Notes: a model not told the origin generated them from the sequence alone. Counted from the stretch's first letter, positions 1 to 7,743 are shown. The stretch is 10,736 nucleotides of DNA from Candidatus Cloacimonadota bacterium (GCA_023230175.1 JALNXV010000092.1:1-10736), one strand, 5' to 3'. Program-made: numbers and translations.

Positions 1-2505
1 TGGATGTTTGAATTTTAATTGATTTTCAGCTTTTTGTTGATCAGTTAAAAATGAGCCGGTTGGTACAGAATGAATTCCACCTTCAGCAATAATTTCATTG
101 TGTGTTTTTTTGTTATATAAAGGTTTACCATAAAAACCGTATTTGGTATTTATTTCATTAAATATTGATAAATTTGCTGCTGAAATTTCAACAGGTAAAT
201 AATCTACATCTAAGAAATAATATCCGGTATAATCAATTTCTTGACTATCCCAATTAATTACAGTTCCTAAGAATTTACCATCATCAGTAATTTCGAAATC
301 TACTTTATTAGCTAATCCTTTATCATATCCTAAGTCACCACCCATATCTTCATATTGATATTCAGGATCAGATACATTGCTATTTACAAAATAATCAATA
401 TGATCAATTTCGGTATCTATTTTATCCCATTTGTCTCTAAGAACCCATCCGTCTGAATCACCTCTTCCAAATCTACTCCATACAGAATATCCTTGGAAAT
501 CATGCCTTAATCTCCATGCTTGATAAGGATTTATTGTCGCATTTTCATTAATTTCTCCTTCACCGCCAACATCAATTGGTCTAAACTTTAATGGTACATA
601 TAACGGATTATTAACATCATCAGGCCATCCTGCTGCATCATAAGGAGTTCTATCACTACTAAAAGTACTTCTTGTATTCCAACCCATTGTACTATTTTGT
701 ACAGTAATATAATCTACAGTATATTCTGAACGATTATCCCAATATATATCAGCACTAATGACATTTGTTTGATGTTCTTTTAATTCTGTATACATACGTG
801 GGAATTCCGGTGGCTCAGGTGGTTCATAATGAGGGAATGTATCAGGTAAAACAACGTTCTCTAATGATTGAGATGTACCATAGATTTGTTTTGCCCATAA
901 AGCTGAAGCTTTTAAATCATCAATAGTATCTCCCGGGAATAAAGCTATAACAATCTTCATTGTTTTGTTAGGTTCAAGATTCCATGATTCACTAGTTGGA
1001 TCATCAAAACCATTTTGATCTCCATAAAAAGCAAACAAGAATCTTGTATCTAATGCTTGACTTTGAATAAACAAGGGATCATTTGGTTGTTCATATTCAT
1101 CTTTTCTTAATGATTCAAATTTTGACACATTTGGATTCTCGCCTGTTAAAAGCCAATATTTTTCATTAGCTGTCTTTCTTGAACCTAAATTAGTATAATT
1201 TTGTGGTTTAAAATCATCAGGTCCATCACCAACTTTCCAATACCAACAAGCAAATTTTAATGAATCAGGATTAGGAGTACAAACTCTTGCACCAAGATAT
1301 CCCGGAGTTAATCCACCATCAAAATCAGCATCAAAAGTAAAGGCAAATTCATATCCTTCGCCTCTTACATAACCGGATTTATCTTCACTTGCTCTCGCAT
1401 TTGAGTCATAAGATTGAGGTCCTACATCTGCATCCATATAAATACCCATTGTACAATCATACAAAGTATCTCGAGGATTCATATTAGTAATATTAAACTC
1501 GACATATACTAAATTTTTAATATAATCATAAGACCATTGATAACTCATTTGACGCACACGTACATTTAAAGGAATGTGTTTATTTGTAGTATTAGAACTT
1601 CCATAATCTCTTTCTCCTGTTGAACCAAAAGGACTATAATCATAATAATACGAAATATAATCTTGTTCAGAAACAGGTGCACCATCTTCATCTTTAAGCC
1701 CATCATGATCATCATCATATTCTTCAGTAAAGAGATATTTATTTTCAGGATCGATATAACTTAAATCTTGGAAACCTTGAGGAAACCAAATTTCAGGTTT
1801 AGACATTATAGCAGTAGTTCCATCTGAACCTACTTGATGTATAAACTGACCCGCAAAAATTTCAAATTCACTTGGTAGCTCATCTGCATTTCTAAATGGG
1901 AAATTATGACCAATCGGATCTTCATCAATAAGTCCGTCACCATCATCATCAACACCACGTTTACCATTTCTTGTCGATTGGGTAATCAACTTATCTTCAG
2001 GATTAAAAAGACCAAAATTATCTACAGTAGTATATTCTAATGGGTTATAAGCAGGCAAAAATTCATATAATGATTTATCACCATCAAAACCTACCGTAAC
2101 TAAAGTATCTAAAACTACTCTACCGGAATGACCAGAAGAATCTGATTCTAATACATAATCATCATCATCTTGCGGAGGCCAATGTTTCCAATAGAATTTT
2201 TCTCCGGTACTTTCACTTTTACGAATTTTCTTGGCACCAAACCATAGTGCTCCCTGGAATAGATAATCTATGCCACTACCACCGGGATATTCAAGTGATG
2301 GCCATGGCGGTGTTATAGCACTACCAGAACCAAAAAAACCATAATTACTTACTCGTAACCATATATTACCTACGTTATGATATTGGTCAAGGTCAAGTTT
2401 TTTAGAAAAACCTTGTTCGCCTTCTATCATTGCAGCAGATAATAATGAAGTCATAAGCAAGAAAATCAGAGTAAGCCATAACAGCGATGACTTATAAAAT
2501 TTCAT
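1..2505 (-). CDS. Large secreted protein of unknown function with Asp-rich calcium-type loops (3' end outside window)
   Basis: An open frame of 835 codons runs without a stop from ATG at 2505 to the left edge, so the C-terminus is missing. The start follows a GGAGGA ribosome binding site. Residues 1-25 form a signal peptide (MKFYKSSLLWLTLIFLLMTS, then LLSAA), so the product is exported. The mature protein is rich in Asp, Tyr, Trp and Gly. It has two Asp loops, DDDGDGLIDED (186-196) and DDDHDGLKDED (264-274), and a shorter DADFDG (392-397), all resembling thrombospondin type 3 or dockerin calcium loops. A Pro-rich linker (558-569) precedes a segment with ADIYWDNRSE that looks weakly like an Fn3/Ig strand. 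The N-terminal segment (NVGNIWLRVSNYGFFG, then EYPGGSGIDYLFQGALWFGA) resembles uncharacterised exported proteins of FCB candidate phyla, from memory and unverified. It is last in the visible TonB operon, 20 bp after tonB. A surface partner or substrate-binding role is inference. A sorting domain could lie in the missing end. Confidence 0.88.
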   Translation of the reverse strand, partial: MKFYKSSLLWLTLIFLLMTSLLSAAMIEGEQGFSKKLDLDQYHNVGNIWLRVSNYGFFGSGSAITPPWPSLEYPGGSGIDYLFQGALWFGAKKIRKSESTGEKFYWKHWPPQDDDDYVLESDSSGHSGRVVLDTLVTVGFDGDKSLYEFLPAYNPLEYTTVDNFGLFNPEDKLITQSTRNGKRGVDDDGDGLIDEDPIGHNFPFRNADELPSEFEIFAGQFIHQVGSDGTTAIMSKPEIWFPQGFQDLSYIDPENKYLFTEEYDDDHDGLKDEDGAPVSEQDYISYYYDYSPFGSTGERDYGSSNTTNKHIPLNVRVRQMSYQWSYDYIKNLVYVEFNITNMNPRDTLYDCTMGIYMDADVGPQSYDSNARASEDKSGYVRGEGYEFAFTFDADFDGGLTPGYLGARVCTPNPDSLKFACWYWKVGDGPDDFKPQNYTNLGSRKTANEKYWLLTGENPNVSKFESLRKDEYEQPNDPLFIQSQALDTRFLFAFYGDQNGFDDPTSESWNLEPNKTMKIVIALFPGDTIDDLKASALWAKQIYGTSQSLENVVLPDTFPHYEPPEPPEFPRMYTELKEHQTNVISADIYWDNRSEYTVDYITVQNSTMGWNTRSTFSSDRTPYDAAGWPDDVNNPLYVPLKFRPIDVGGEGEINENATINPYQAWRLRHDFQGYSVWSRFGRGDSDGWVLRDKWDKIDTEIDHIDYFVNSNVSDPEYQYEDMGGDLGYDKGLANKVDFEITDDGKFLGTVINWDSQEIDYTGYYFLDVDYLPVEISAANLSIFNEINTKYGFYGKPLYNKKTHNEIIAEGGIHSVPTGSFLTDQQKAENQLKFKHP

Positions 2506-2525
2506 AATTTATCCTCCAGATTCAT

Positions 2526-3167
2526 TTAATTTGAAAGTTCAAATACAATTGATTGTTTTATCCAACAGCCAACTGGTTTCCCACCACTCTTAGCAGGTTG
2601 GAATTTCCATTGTCTTACAGCAGTAATAGCTGCTTCATCAAAACCACCGGGTCCGGGCATCAAAGACTTAAAGACTTCAATAGCTCCAATAGAACCATCA
2701 GATAAAATCTCAATATCAAGAACAACAGATCCTTGAATCTTTGATTTTCTGGCGAATTCAGGATATACAGGTGGAACTCTTTTTGTAATAACCGGTGCGT
2801 CCTCATAAACAACGAAACGAGGAGTTTGTCCGGCTGTCGGAGGAGGAGCGATATCAGTCAATGGATCTAATGTTGTAATTTCGATAGTTGTAATTACTTC
2901 AATTTCATCATCACTATCATCACCGGTATCATCTACAATTTCAATATTTACAATAGGTTTTGCAACTTCTTCAGGTGGTTTAATCTTTTCTTGAATTTCA
3001 GGCAAAATCTCAATTGTTTCCAATACTTTTTCTGTAGATCTTATTGTAGTTGTCTTAACTTCAGGGAATACCATAAATGTAAACATAGCAAGCAAAATAG
3101 TTAATGATAAACATTTATCATAGTAAGTAGCTGCTATATCTTTCCAGTCAATATATTTTTGTTGCAT
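2526..3167 (-). CDS. tonB: TonB energy transducer
   Basis: This 213-aa protein carries force from the ExbB/ExbD motor across the periplasm to the outer-membrane receptor. It has a short cytoplasmic N-terminus (1-19), one membrane segment (about 20-35, CLSLTILLAMFTFMVF), a periplasmic linker (36-120) and a C-terminal TonB domain (about 125-212). Domain hallmarks are PPVYPEFARKSKIQG (132-146), DGSIG (157-161), FDEAAITAVRQWKFQPA (176-192) and a final beta strand, IKQSIVFEL. The linker is unusual: it has a few prolines (PP at 64-65, PPP at 108-110) but is dominated by acidic and Thr/Ile residues (DDTGDDSDDEIE at 79-90) instead of classic Pro-Glu/Pro-Lys repeats. The start lies 2 bp after the exbD2 stop, and the GGTAGG ribosome binding site lies inside the last exbD2 codons, which suggests translational coupling. 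Length is normal for a FCB-group TonB. The partner is most likely the receptor encoded in the same operon. Confidence 0.95.
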   Translation of the reverse strand: MQQKYIDWKDIAATYYDKCLSLTILLAMFTFMVFPEVKTTTIRSTEKVLETIEILPEIQEKIKPPEEVAKPIVNIEIVDDTGDDSDDEIEVITTIEITTLDPLTDIAPPPTAGQTPRFVVYEDAPVITKRVPPVYPEFARKSKIQGSVVLDIEILSDGSIGAIEVFKSLMPGPGGFDEAAITAVRQWKFQPAKSGGKPVGCWIKQSIVFELSN

Positions 3168-3169
3168 AA

Positions 3170-3580
3170 TTACCTACCCTTAAGTTTTGCTTCAAATGAT
3201 ACTCGTAAAGCATCAGCATTTCTCATTTGATTCATTATATCAGCCATTACACCATATTGTGTGTTTTGATCAGTTCTAAAACAGGTAATCATATTATAAT
3301 CCTGTTCTTTTTTAGTGTACATAACTCCTTCTATTTGCGGAATACTAACTACAAAATCATCTATAGAGATAGTTCCGTTTCGGTCAACATAAACAGTTAC
3401 AGCATGAGCTCTTGGAATTTTATCTATACTTTCTGCTCTTGGAAGTTCGACACGTAGTCCTCTTTCTTTTACAAAAACAGTTGATACGATAAAGAAAATT
3501 AACAAGAGAAATGCTATATCAGACATTGAAGATGTTGGGATTGCACCTTCTACCTTAATGCCTTTTTTAATTTTAGCCAT
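3170..3580 (-). CDS. exbD: ExbD/TolR-family proton-channel subunit, second copy
   Basis: This 136-aa inner-membrane protein is the second of two consecutive ExbD genes. ExbD sits inside the ExbB pentamer and its single transmembrane helix carries the protonatable Asp that couples proton flow to movement. Here the helix is about residues 18-36, preceded by IPTSS, with MSDIAFLLLIFF giving Asp21. The N-terminus (MAKIKKGIKV) is basic and cytoplasmic. The remaining ~100 residues form the periplasmic ExbD domain, with VTVYVDRNGTISID and a C-terminal ADIMNQMRNADALRVSF segment. The start is supported by AAGGAGAG overlapping the exbD1 stop. The periplasmic half differs strongly from the first copy, although the helix-coding DNA is almost the same. 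TolR is an alternative name for the family, but an operon with a TonB-dependent receptor and tonB favours an ExbD role. Confidence 0.95.
   Translation of the reverse strand: MAKIKKGIKVEGAIPTSSMSDIAFLLLIFFIVSTVFVKERGLRVELPRAESIDKIPRAHAVTVYVDRNGTISIDDFVVSIPQIEGVMYTKKEQDYNMITCFRTDQNTQYGVMADIMNQMRNADALRVSFEAKLKGR
3492..3542 (-). repeat. Near-identical 51-bp segment shared by the two exbD genes (copy in exbD2)
   Basis: This segment, coding the IPTSSMSD and following transmembrane residues, matches 3912-3962 in exbD1 at 45 of 51 bases by eye. The two copies are 420 bp apart. It marks the exbD pair as tandem paralogues with a conserved or homogenised core, while the flanking regions have diverged. 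Confidence 0.7.
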
Positions 3581-3589
3581 AATCTCTCC

Positions 3590-3997
3590 TTAATTAGTTG
3601 ATAAATTAATTCTTTGAGCACCTGCAATGCGTAATCTGTCAAGTACGTCAATCATATGCACATAACGGCTTTGACGATCAGTTTTTAACATGAAAACCAT
3701 TTCAGGATTTTTGGTTACAATAGTCTTTACTTTAGATTCTAAATCTTCTAAAGAAATTAATTCATTATTAATTGCAACTTGTCCATCTCTGTTTACAAGG
3801 ATTCTGGTTAGGTTATCATCAAGTAATTTTACCTTTTGTGTACTTTCGGTACTTGCAGCCGGTAAAACTAAACCTAAACCATTTTTCATGTCAAATTTTG
3901 TCGTCGATAAAAAGAATATTAACAACAAAAATGCCACATCAGACATTGATGATGTTGGGATTCCTCCCATAGTTCTTTTCTTTCGAGGACGAAACAT
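3590..3997 (-). CDS. exbD: ExbD/TolR-family proton-channel subunit, first copy
   Basis: This 135-aa inner-membrane protein is the first of two ExbD paralogues directly after exbB. A basic cytoplasmic N-terminus (MFRPRKKRTM) is followed by IPTSSMSDVAFLLLIFF, a single transmembrane helix with the conserved proton-carrying Asp20. The periplasmic domain follows, with ILVNRDGQVAINNE, a Lys-Thr-Asp segment (VFMLKTDRQSRY) and an ending in IDVLDRLRIAGAQRINLST. The start is fixed by a strong AAGGAGGAT site overlapping the exbB stop codon, 3 nt before the ATG, and the gap to exbB is 10 bp. Together with the second copy it could give the motor either two alternative ExbD homodimers or one ExbD heterodimer inside the ExbB pentamer. 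That stoichiometry is inference. Confidence 0.95.
   Translation of the reverse strand: MFRPRKKRTMGGIPTSSMSDVAFLLLIFFLSTTKFDMKNGLGLVLPAASTESTQKVKLLDDNLTRILVNRDGQVAINNELISLEDLESKVKTIVTKNPEMVFMLKTDRQSRYVHMIDVLDRLRIAGAQRINLSTN
3912..3962 (-). repeat. Near-identical 51-bp segment shared by the two exbD genes (copy in exbD1)
   Basis: Partner of the segment at 3492-3542. The strongest stretch is TCAGACATTGATGATGTTGG on the plus strand, with one mismatch to the other copy. It encodes the Met-Ser-Asp at the head of the transmembrane helix, including the proton-carrying Asp. Confidence 0.7.
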
Positions 3998-4007
3998 GAA
4001 ATCCTCC

Positions 4008-4814
4008 TTATTGATTCTCTACTACAGATTCGATTATCTTATCAGATGCTCTTTGCATATCAAGGACTAAACCATCAACCATCTGTAATAAAACATTATT
4101 AATAAATTGTACAGGAATAGCAATTGCCAAACCTGCCATTGTTGTAATAAGAGCTACTTTAATACCATCAGCAACGATAGTAGGATCAACTTCACCTGCT
4201 CTTGCGATTGAATCAAAAGCTTCAATCATACCGAGAATAGTTCCGAAGAAACCAAACATAGGAGCTAAGTTAATTGTAGTATTAATATTGATAAAACCTT
4301 TTTCTAAAAAAGCCATCTCAATAGTAGCGGCATTTTCTATTGCTTTTTCTACGGCTTCAATACTCTTGTCTGCTTTTAACAAAGCTGAATGAGTAACAGA
4401 AGCTACAGGTCCTCTTGTTTTATAAGCTAATTCTGAAGCTTCTTTATATTTTTTATTTTTAATAAGGGGTAAAATTTCATTTAAGAAATTATTAAGATTT
4501 ATTTTAGCGTATGAAAGGGCAACAATTTTCCAAATACACATTGCCATACCCCATATTGTAAGGATAAGCATAGGCCACATTACCCATCCACCTTCAACGA
4601 ACAATTTAACTAAATAACTACCAACTAATCTACGGGCAAAAGTTTCTAAATTAGACATTTGTTCTACATCTGAAACTATTGGTTCTACTGTTTCTTCAAC
4701 AGCTATTTCATTATCTTCTGTCATTGTATCTACTTCTTGAGCAAATAAAGCAGTACATAAAAGCATATTAATGATAAACATCACTAATAATGCACGTAAA
4801 ATTGATTTTTTCAT
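4008..4814 (-). CDS. exbB: ExbB/TolQ/MotA-family proton-channel protein with signal peptide
   Basis: This 268-aa protein is the proton-channel scaffold of the TonB motor. I place the start at the ATG at 4814, not the in-frame ATG at 4829, because a perfect GGAGGT site lies 7 nt before 4814 and falls inside the codons of the longer form. From 4814 the protein starts MKKSILRALLVMFIINMLLC with TALFAQ, a cleavable signal peptide, followed by an acidic periplasmic segment (27-55). Membrane helices are about 76-98 (WVMWPMLILTIWGMAMCIWK), 176-200 (with LAPMFGFFGTILGMIEAF at 183-200) and 217-245 (VALITTMAGLAIAIPVQF). The Gly-Thr of helix 2 and the Thr pair of helix 3 are conserved family positions. 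The cytoplasmic domain between helices 1 and 2 holds the short KNKKYKEASELAYKTRGPVA repeat-like motif. A signal-peptide ExbB with a periplasmic extension is known in several FCB lineages and differs from E. coli ExbB. It directly follows the receptor gene. Confidence 0.94.
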   Translation of the reverse strand: MKKSILRALLVMFIINMLLCTALFAQEVDTMTEDNEIAVEETVEPIVSDVEQMSNLETFARRLVGSYLVKLFVEGGWVMWPMLILTIWGMAMCIWKIVALSYAKINLNNFLNEILPLIKNKKYKEASELAYKTRGPVASVTHSALLKADKSIEAVEKAIENAATIEMAFLEKGFININTTINLAPMFGFFGTILGMIEAFDSIARAGEVDPTIVADGIKVALITTMAGLAIAIPVQFINNVLLQMVDGLVLDMQRASDKIIESVVENQ

Positions 4815-4821
4815 TCTAAAT

Positions 4822-4827
4822 ACCTCC
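4822..4827 (-). promoter_or_regulatory. Ribosome binding site that decides the exbB start
   Basis: GGAGGT lies 7 nt upstream of the ATG at 4814. If translation started at the ATG at 4829, which overlaps the receptor stop as TAATG, this site would be inside codons 2 and 3 and that ATG would have no good site of its own. The position therefore favours the shorter ExbB. The shorter form also begins exactly with a normal Lys-rich signal peptide. Confidence 0.8.
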
Positions 4828-4828
4828 A

Positions 4829-7738
4829 TTAGAAATTAAAACTTAATCCAAATACATAACTACGGTTATTGTTAACATTTGCCGGATTCATTGTAAAGAA
4901 ATCATATATTTCCTGAGTTTCTTCAAAAACATAACCAGGATTATTTGGCTCTTCTAAATCTGCTCCATCATAATATGGAGATCCGGTTCTAGCATAGACA
5001 CTATTTACATTTTTCTTTTTAAATAAATTTTGTATTGTGAATGAAGCTCTTATATAAGATCTTTTTCCAACTGCAAAATTTTTATTAAATGAGAGATCTG
5101 CATTTGTTGTATATGGATATCTTTTACTATTTGTTTCAAGCATAGTACTTCCCTCTTTAGCCATTGGGGTATAAGGTTTTCCTGATGCGATATTATATAC
5201 AAAATTAACTGAGAAATCACTAAATGGTAAAAACCATGAAGTAAATGGAACTAAAAATTCTTCGCCACGAGCAACTCTAAAGGTTGTATTTAAAGAAAAC
5301 TGATGTCTAATATCCCAGTCAAGAGGATATTCACGTAGATTTGTTGCTTCGTCTTGAATAACTGTACTAGAATTATTTCCAAGAGCCCATAACAATGAAT
5401 AAGTTACAGAACCGGAAATAAAATTATATAATCTTCTATCTAAGGTTAAGTCAAGACCTCTGGCAGAACCATAATCTTCAGATATATATTCATACCAGAA
5501 AACTGATGCTTCTTCAGCTGAGTTAACTCTTTTAGTACTTACATAATTATAAATATTTTTATAATATGCAGTTATATTAAATCTATAATCTTCTGATATT
5601 AAGTGTTGTAAACCAACTTCATAAGTTACAGTAATTTGTGGTTCAAGAGCGGGATTACCGACAACAACACCAGGAGAACTCATTGCATCAATAGAATCTT
5701 GTGAAGTGAAAATATATTGCATTTGAGGTATTTGATTTTGATAATTATAAGCAAAATGAATTACATCTTTTTCTGAAATAGGATGAGATATACCTAATCT
5801 AGGAGAAATCATAACTTGAGTTTGATCAGAAGATTCAAATTTACTTTCACGATATGAATTATCATCTTGTAAAATTTCATAAGATTTACCTAAATGCCAT
5901 AAATCCATACGTAATCCTAAATTAACTATCATACCTTCCCAATCCATTTTTGATTGTAAATAATAAGCAAATTGAATTGGTGTAGCTTTGTAACCATCTC
6001 TTGTACCACTTGAAGCAACAGCAGCAGCATAGTAATCAGCAGCAGAATAGATGTTTGTCACAATACCTGTTTCAGGATGTACAACAGTACGAAGAGTATC
6101 GCAATTGTTATCCAAATAGGATTGGAATCTATCTTGATATAAATCTAAGAAACTTAATAATTGATTCTTTTTAATATTATGTTGAATAAATTCAAATCCG
6201 GTTTTCATACCGACAACTTGACTTATTTGATATTCATAATCAGTTCTAAGGCTATACTGAGAAGCCTCATCATCAATAAAGTTATCCCAAATTGAACCTG
6301 GAGCTTGGAAGCCGGGAACTGTTCTACCTTCAACTAAACCATAAATTGAATATTCCCAATCAGAACCGGGAGAATAACCAACATCCATAACACCATCACG
6401 ATCAGAATCAATACTATAGTATCCATATTTTCCTGTTTCAGGATCATAAAATTGAGGACTATCATCTAGAATAATAAAGTTATCTTGAGTAATGCCACGT
6501 GGGTTAAGTTTTGTTATTGCGTTATAATAGCTTGCTTTAAACTGAAGATTTCTTTTAGAATCAAATACATGATCATAAGTAAGCATATACTGACGCTTTT
6601 CAGTTTCACTTTCTTGGTAGTGTTGTAATGCATAACGCCAACTGTGAGCAAATGGAGTATAATATGAACGATCTCCACGTACAGCCAAAGTTAATTTTTG
6701 TGATGGATTAATTTGATAAGTAGTTTTTAAATTCATACTATAATCATTATAATTCCTGTTACCAATTTCAAAACCTAATGTTTCATCTCTTCTTTCGTAA
6801 GGATCATAAGTAGGATATTCTGTAGTTAAATAAGCTAAATCGTCATTTGGAGAACCTTGGAAATATTCTCTATAACGACTATCAGTCCATGAAGCTGCAC
6901 CATTCAAGAAAAAGGTTAACTTAGATTTTAATGCGGAACTTAAAAAATAAATAGGGACAGGACCACCGAGATTAAATTTTACTTCATCTCTATTTGATCC
7001 ATCGGTAAATAAATGGTCAGTAACACCTTCTATTTTACCTTCATAACGATCGGAACCGTCTTTTGTTACAATGTTAATCATACCTGATTGTGCATTTCCA
7101 AATTCAGCAGTAAATCCACCGGTCATAACTTTCATTTCTGCGATAGCATCCATATCGATTGACATAGCTCTACCACCGTCAACAGGATCTGAAACTGACA
7201 TACCGTCAACAGTGAAAACTACTTCATTAGCTCTACCGCCACGAATATTAAGTTCACCTTCACTATTTTGACTAACACCTGCTGTCAATGCAACAAGTCC
7301 ATCAATATCATCTACTGTAATATCAGAAATTTGATCTGAACCCATTGATGAACCGGAAGAGGTATTACCACGAACAATCAAATCTTCTTTAGCAACAACC
7401 CTATATTCTTCCATATCAACTGATTCCCTAACCAGTCTAGCATCGATTGTTGTTGTGTCATCAACTCGAATACGAACGTTTTCCAAAACATAACGAGCAA
7501 AACCTACAGAACTTACAACTACATTATAAGTACCCGGAGTGACATTAATAATCATAAAACGACCACGTTCATCCGTAGGTGCACCAATTTGGGTATCTTG
7601 CAAAATTACATTTGCATAGGCTACCGGATTACCCTTGTCATCAAGAACTCGACCGGCGAGCTTACCTGTTGTTTGCGCAAAAAGGGAAACGCTCATTATT
7701 AACATGCACATCGCAAGTAATAGCAGTTTCTTTTGCAT
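4829..7738 (-). CDS. TonB-dependent outer-membrane receptor with carboxypeptidase-regulatory-like N-terminal domain
   Basis: This complete 969-aa protein is a ligand-gated outer-membrane beta-barrel. Residues 1-22 are a signal peptide ending LFAQ. Residues about 27-103 form a CarboxypepD_reg-like beta sandwich (LAGRVLDDKGNPVAYANV, then GTYNVVVSSVGF), as in FCB receptors. A TonB-box-like segment (EEYRVVAKED) is at 110-118. The plug spans about 120-228, with LNIRGGRANEVVFTVDGM (163-180) and GGFTAEFGNAQSGMINIVTK (207-226). The rest is barrel, ending in SYVFGLSFNF with the terminal Phe expected for barrel assembly. A predicted barrel loop holds DSDRDGVMD (444-452), a calcium-type motif. The start has GGGAGGAT 7 nt upstream. 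It is the first gene of an operon with its own exbB, two exbD genes and tonB, so transport is probably powered by this dedicated motor. The ligand is unknown: no SusD, heme, cobalamin or siderophore gene is nearby. Confidence 0.96.
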   Translation of the reverse strand: MQKKLLLLAMCMLIMSVSLFAQTTGKLAGRVLDDKGNPVAYANVILQDTQIGAPTDERGRFMIINVTPGTYNVVVSSVGFARYVLENVRIRVDDTTTIDARLVRESVDMEEYRVVAKEDLIVRGNTSSGSSMGSDQISDITVDDIDGLVALTAGVSQNSEGELNIRGGRANEVVFTVDGMSVSDPVDGGRAMSIDMDAIAEMKVMTGGFTAEFGNAQSGMINIVTKDGSDRYEGKIEGVTDHLFTDGSNRDEVKFNLGGPVPIYFLSSALKSKLTFFLNGAASWTDSRYREYFQGSPNDDLAYLTTEYPTYDPYERRDETLGFEIGNRNYNDYSMNLKTTYQINPSQKLTLAVRGDRSYYTPFAHSWRYALQHYQESETEKRQYMLTYDHVFDSKRNLQFKASYYNAITKLNPRGITQDNFIILDDSPQFYDPETGKYGYYSIDSDRDGVMDVGYSPGSDWEYSIYGLVEGRTVPGFQAPGSIWDNFIDDEASQYSLRTDYEYQISQVVGMKTGFEFIQHNIKKNQLLSFLDLYQDRFQSYLDNNCDTLRTVVHPETGIVTNIYSAADYYAAAVASSGTRDGYKATPIQFAYYLQSKMDWEGMIVNLGLRMDLWHLGKSYEILQDDNSYRESKFESSDQTQVMISPRLGISHPISEKDVIHFAYNYQNQIPQMQYIFTSQDSIDAMSSPGVVVGNPALEPQITVTYEVGLQHLISEDYRFNITAYYKNIYNYVSTKRVNSAEEASVFWYEYISEDYGSARGLDLTLDRRLYNFISGSVTYSLLWALGNNSSTVIQDEATNLREYPLDWDIRHQFSLNTTFRVARGEEFLVPFTSWFLPFSDFSVNFVYNIASGKPYTPMAKEGSTMLETNSKRYPYTTNADLSFNKNFAVGKRSYIRASFTIQNLFKKKNVNSVYARTGSPYYDGADLEEPNNPGYVFEETQEIYDFFTMNPANVNNNRSYVFGLSFNF

Positions 7739-7743
7739 TCATC

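Noticed and set aside
421..480. Arg-Gly-Asp (GRGDSDG) in the secreted protein as an integrin-type adhesion motif
   Set aside because: A three-residue motif is too short to mean anything in a likely environmental bacterium, and no adhesin architecture is established.
3227..4070. Plus-strand open frames opposite the exbD genes and exbB end
   Set aside because: They are antisense to clearly conserved exbD/exbB frames, have no ribosome binding sites, and their translations show no domain or normal composition.
1..7738. The locus as a canonical SusCD polysaccharide utilisation locus
   Set aside because: There is no SusD-type lipoprotein, glycoside hydrolase or sugar sensor, and the secreted protein starts with an ordinary signal peptide lacking a visible lipobox cysteine.
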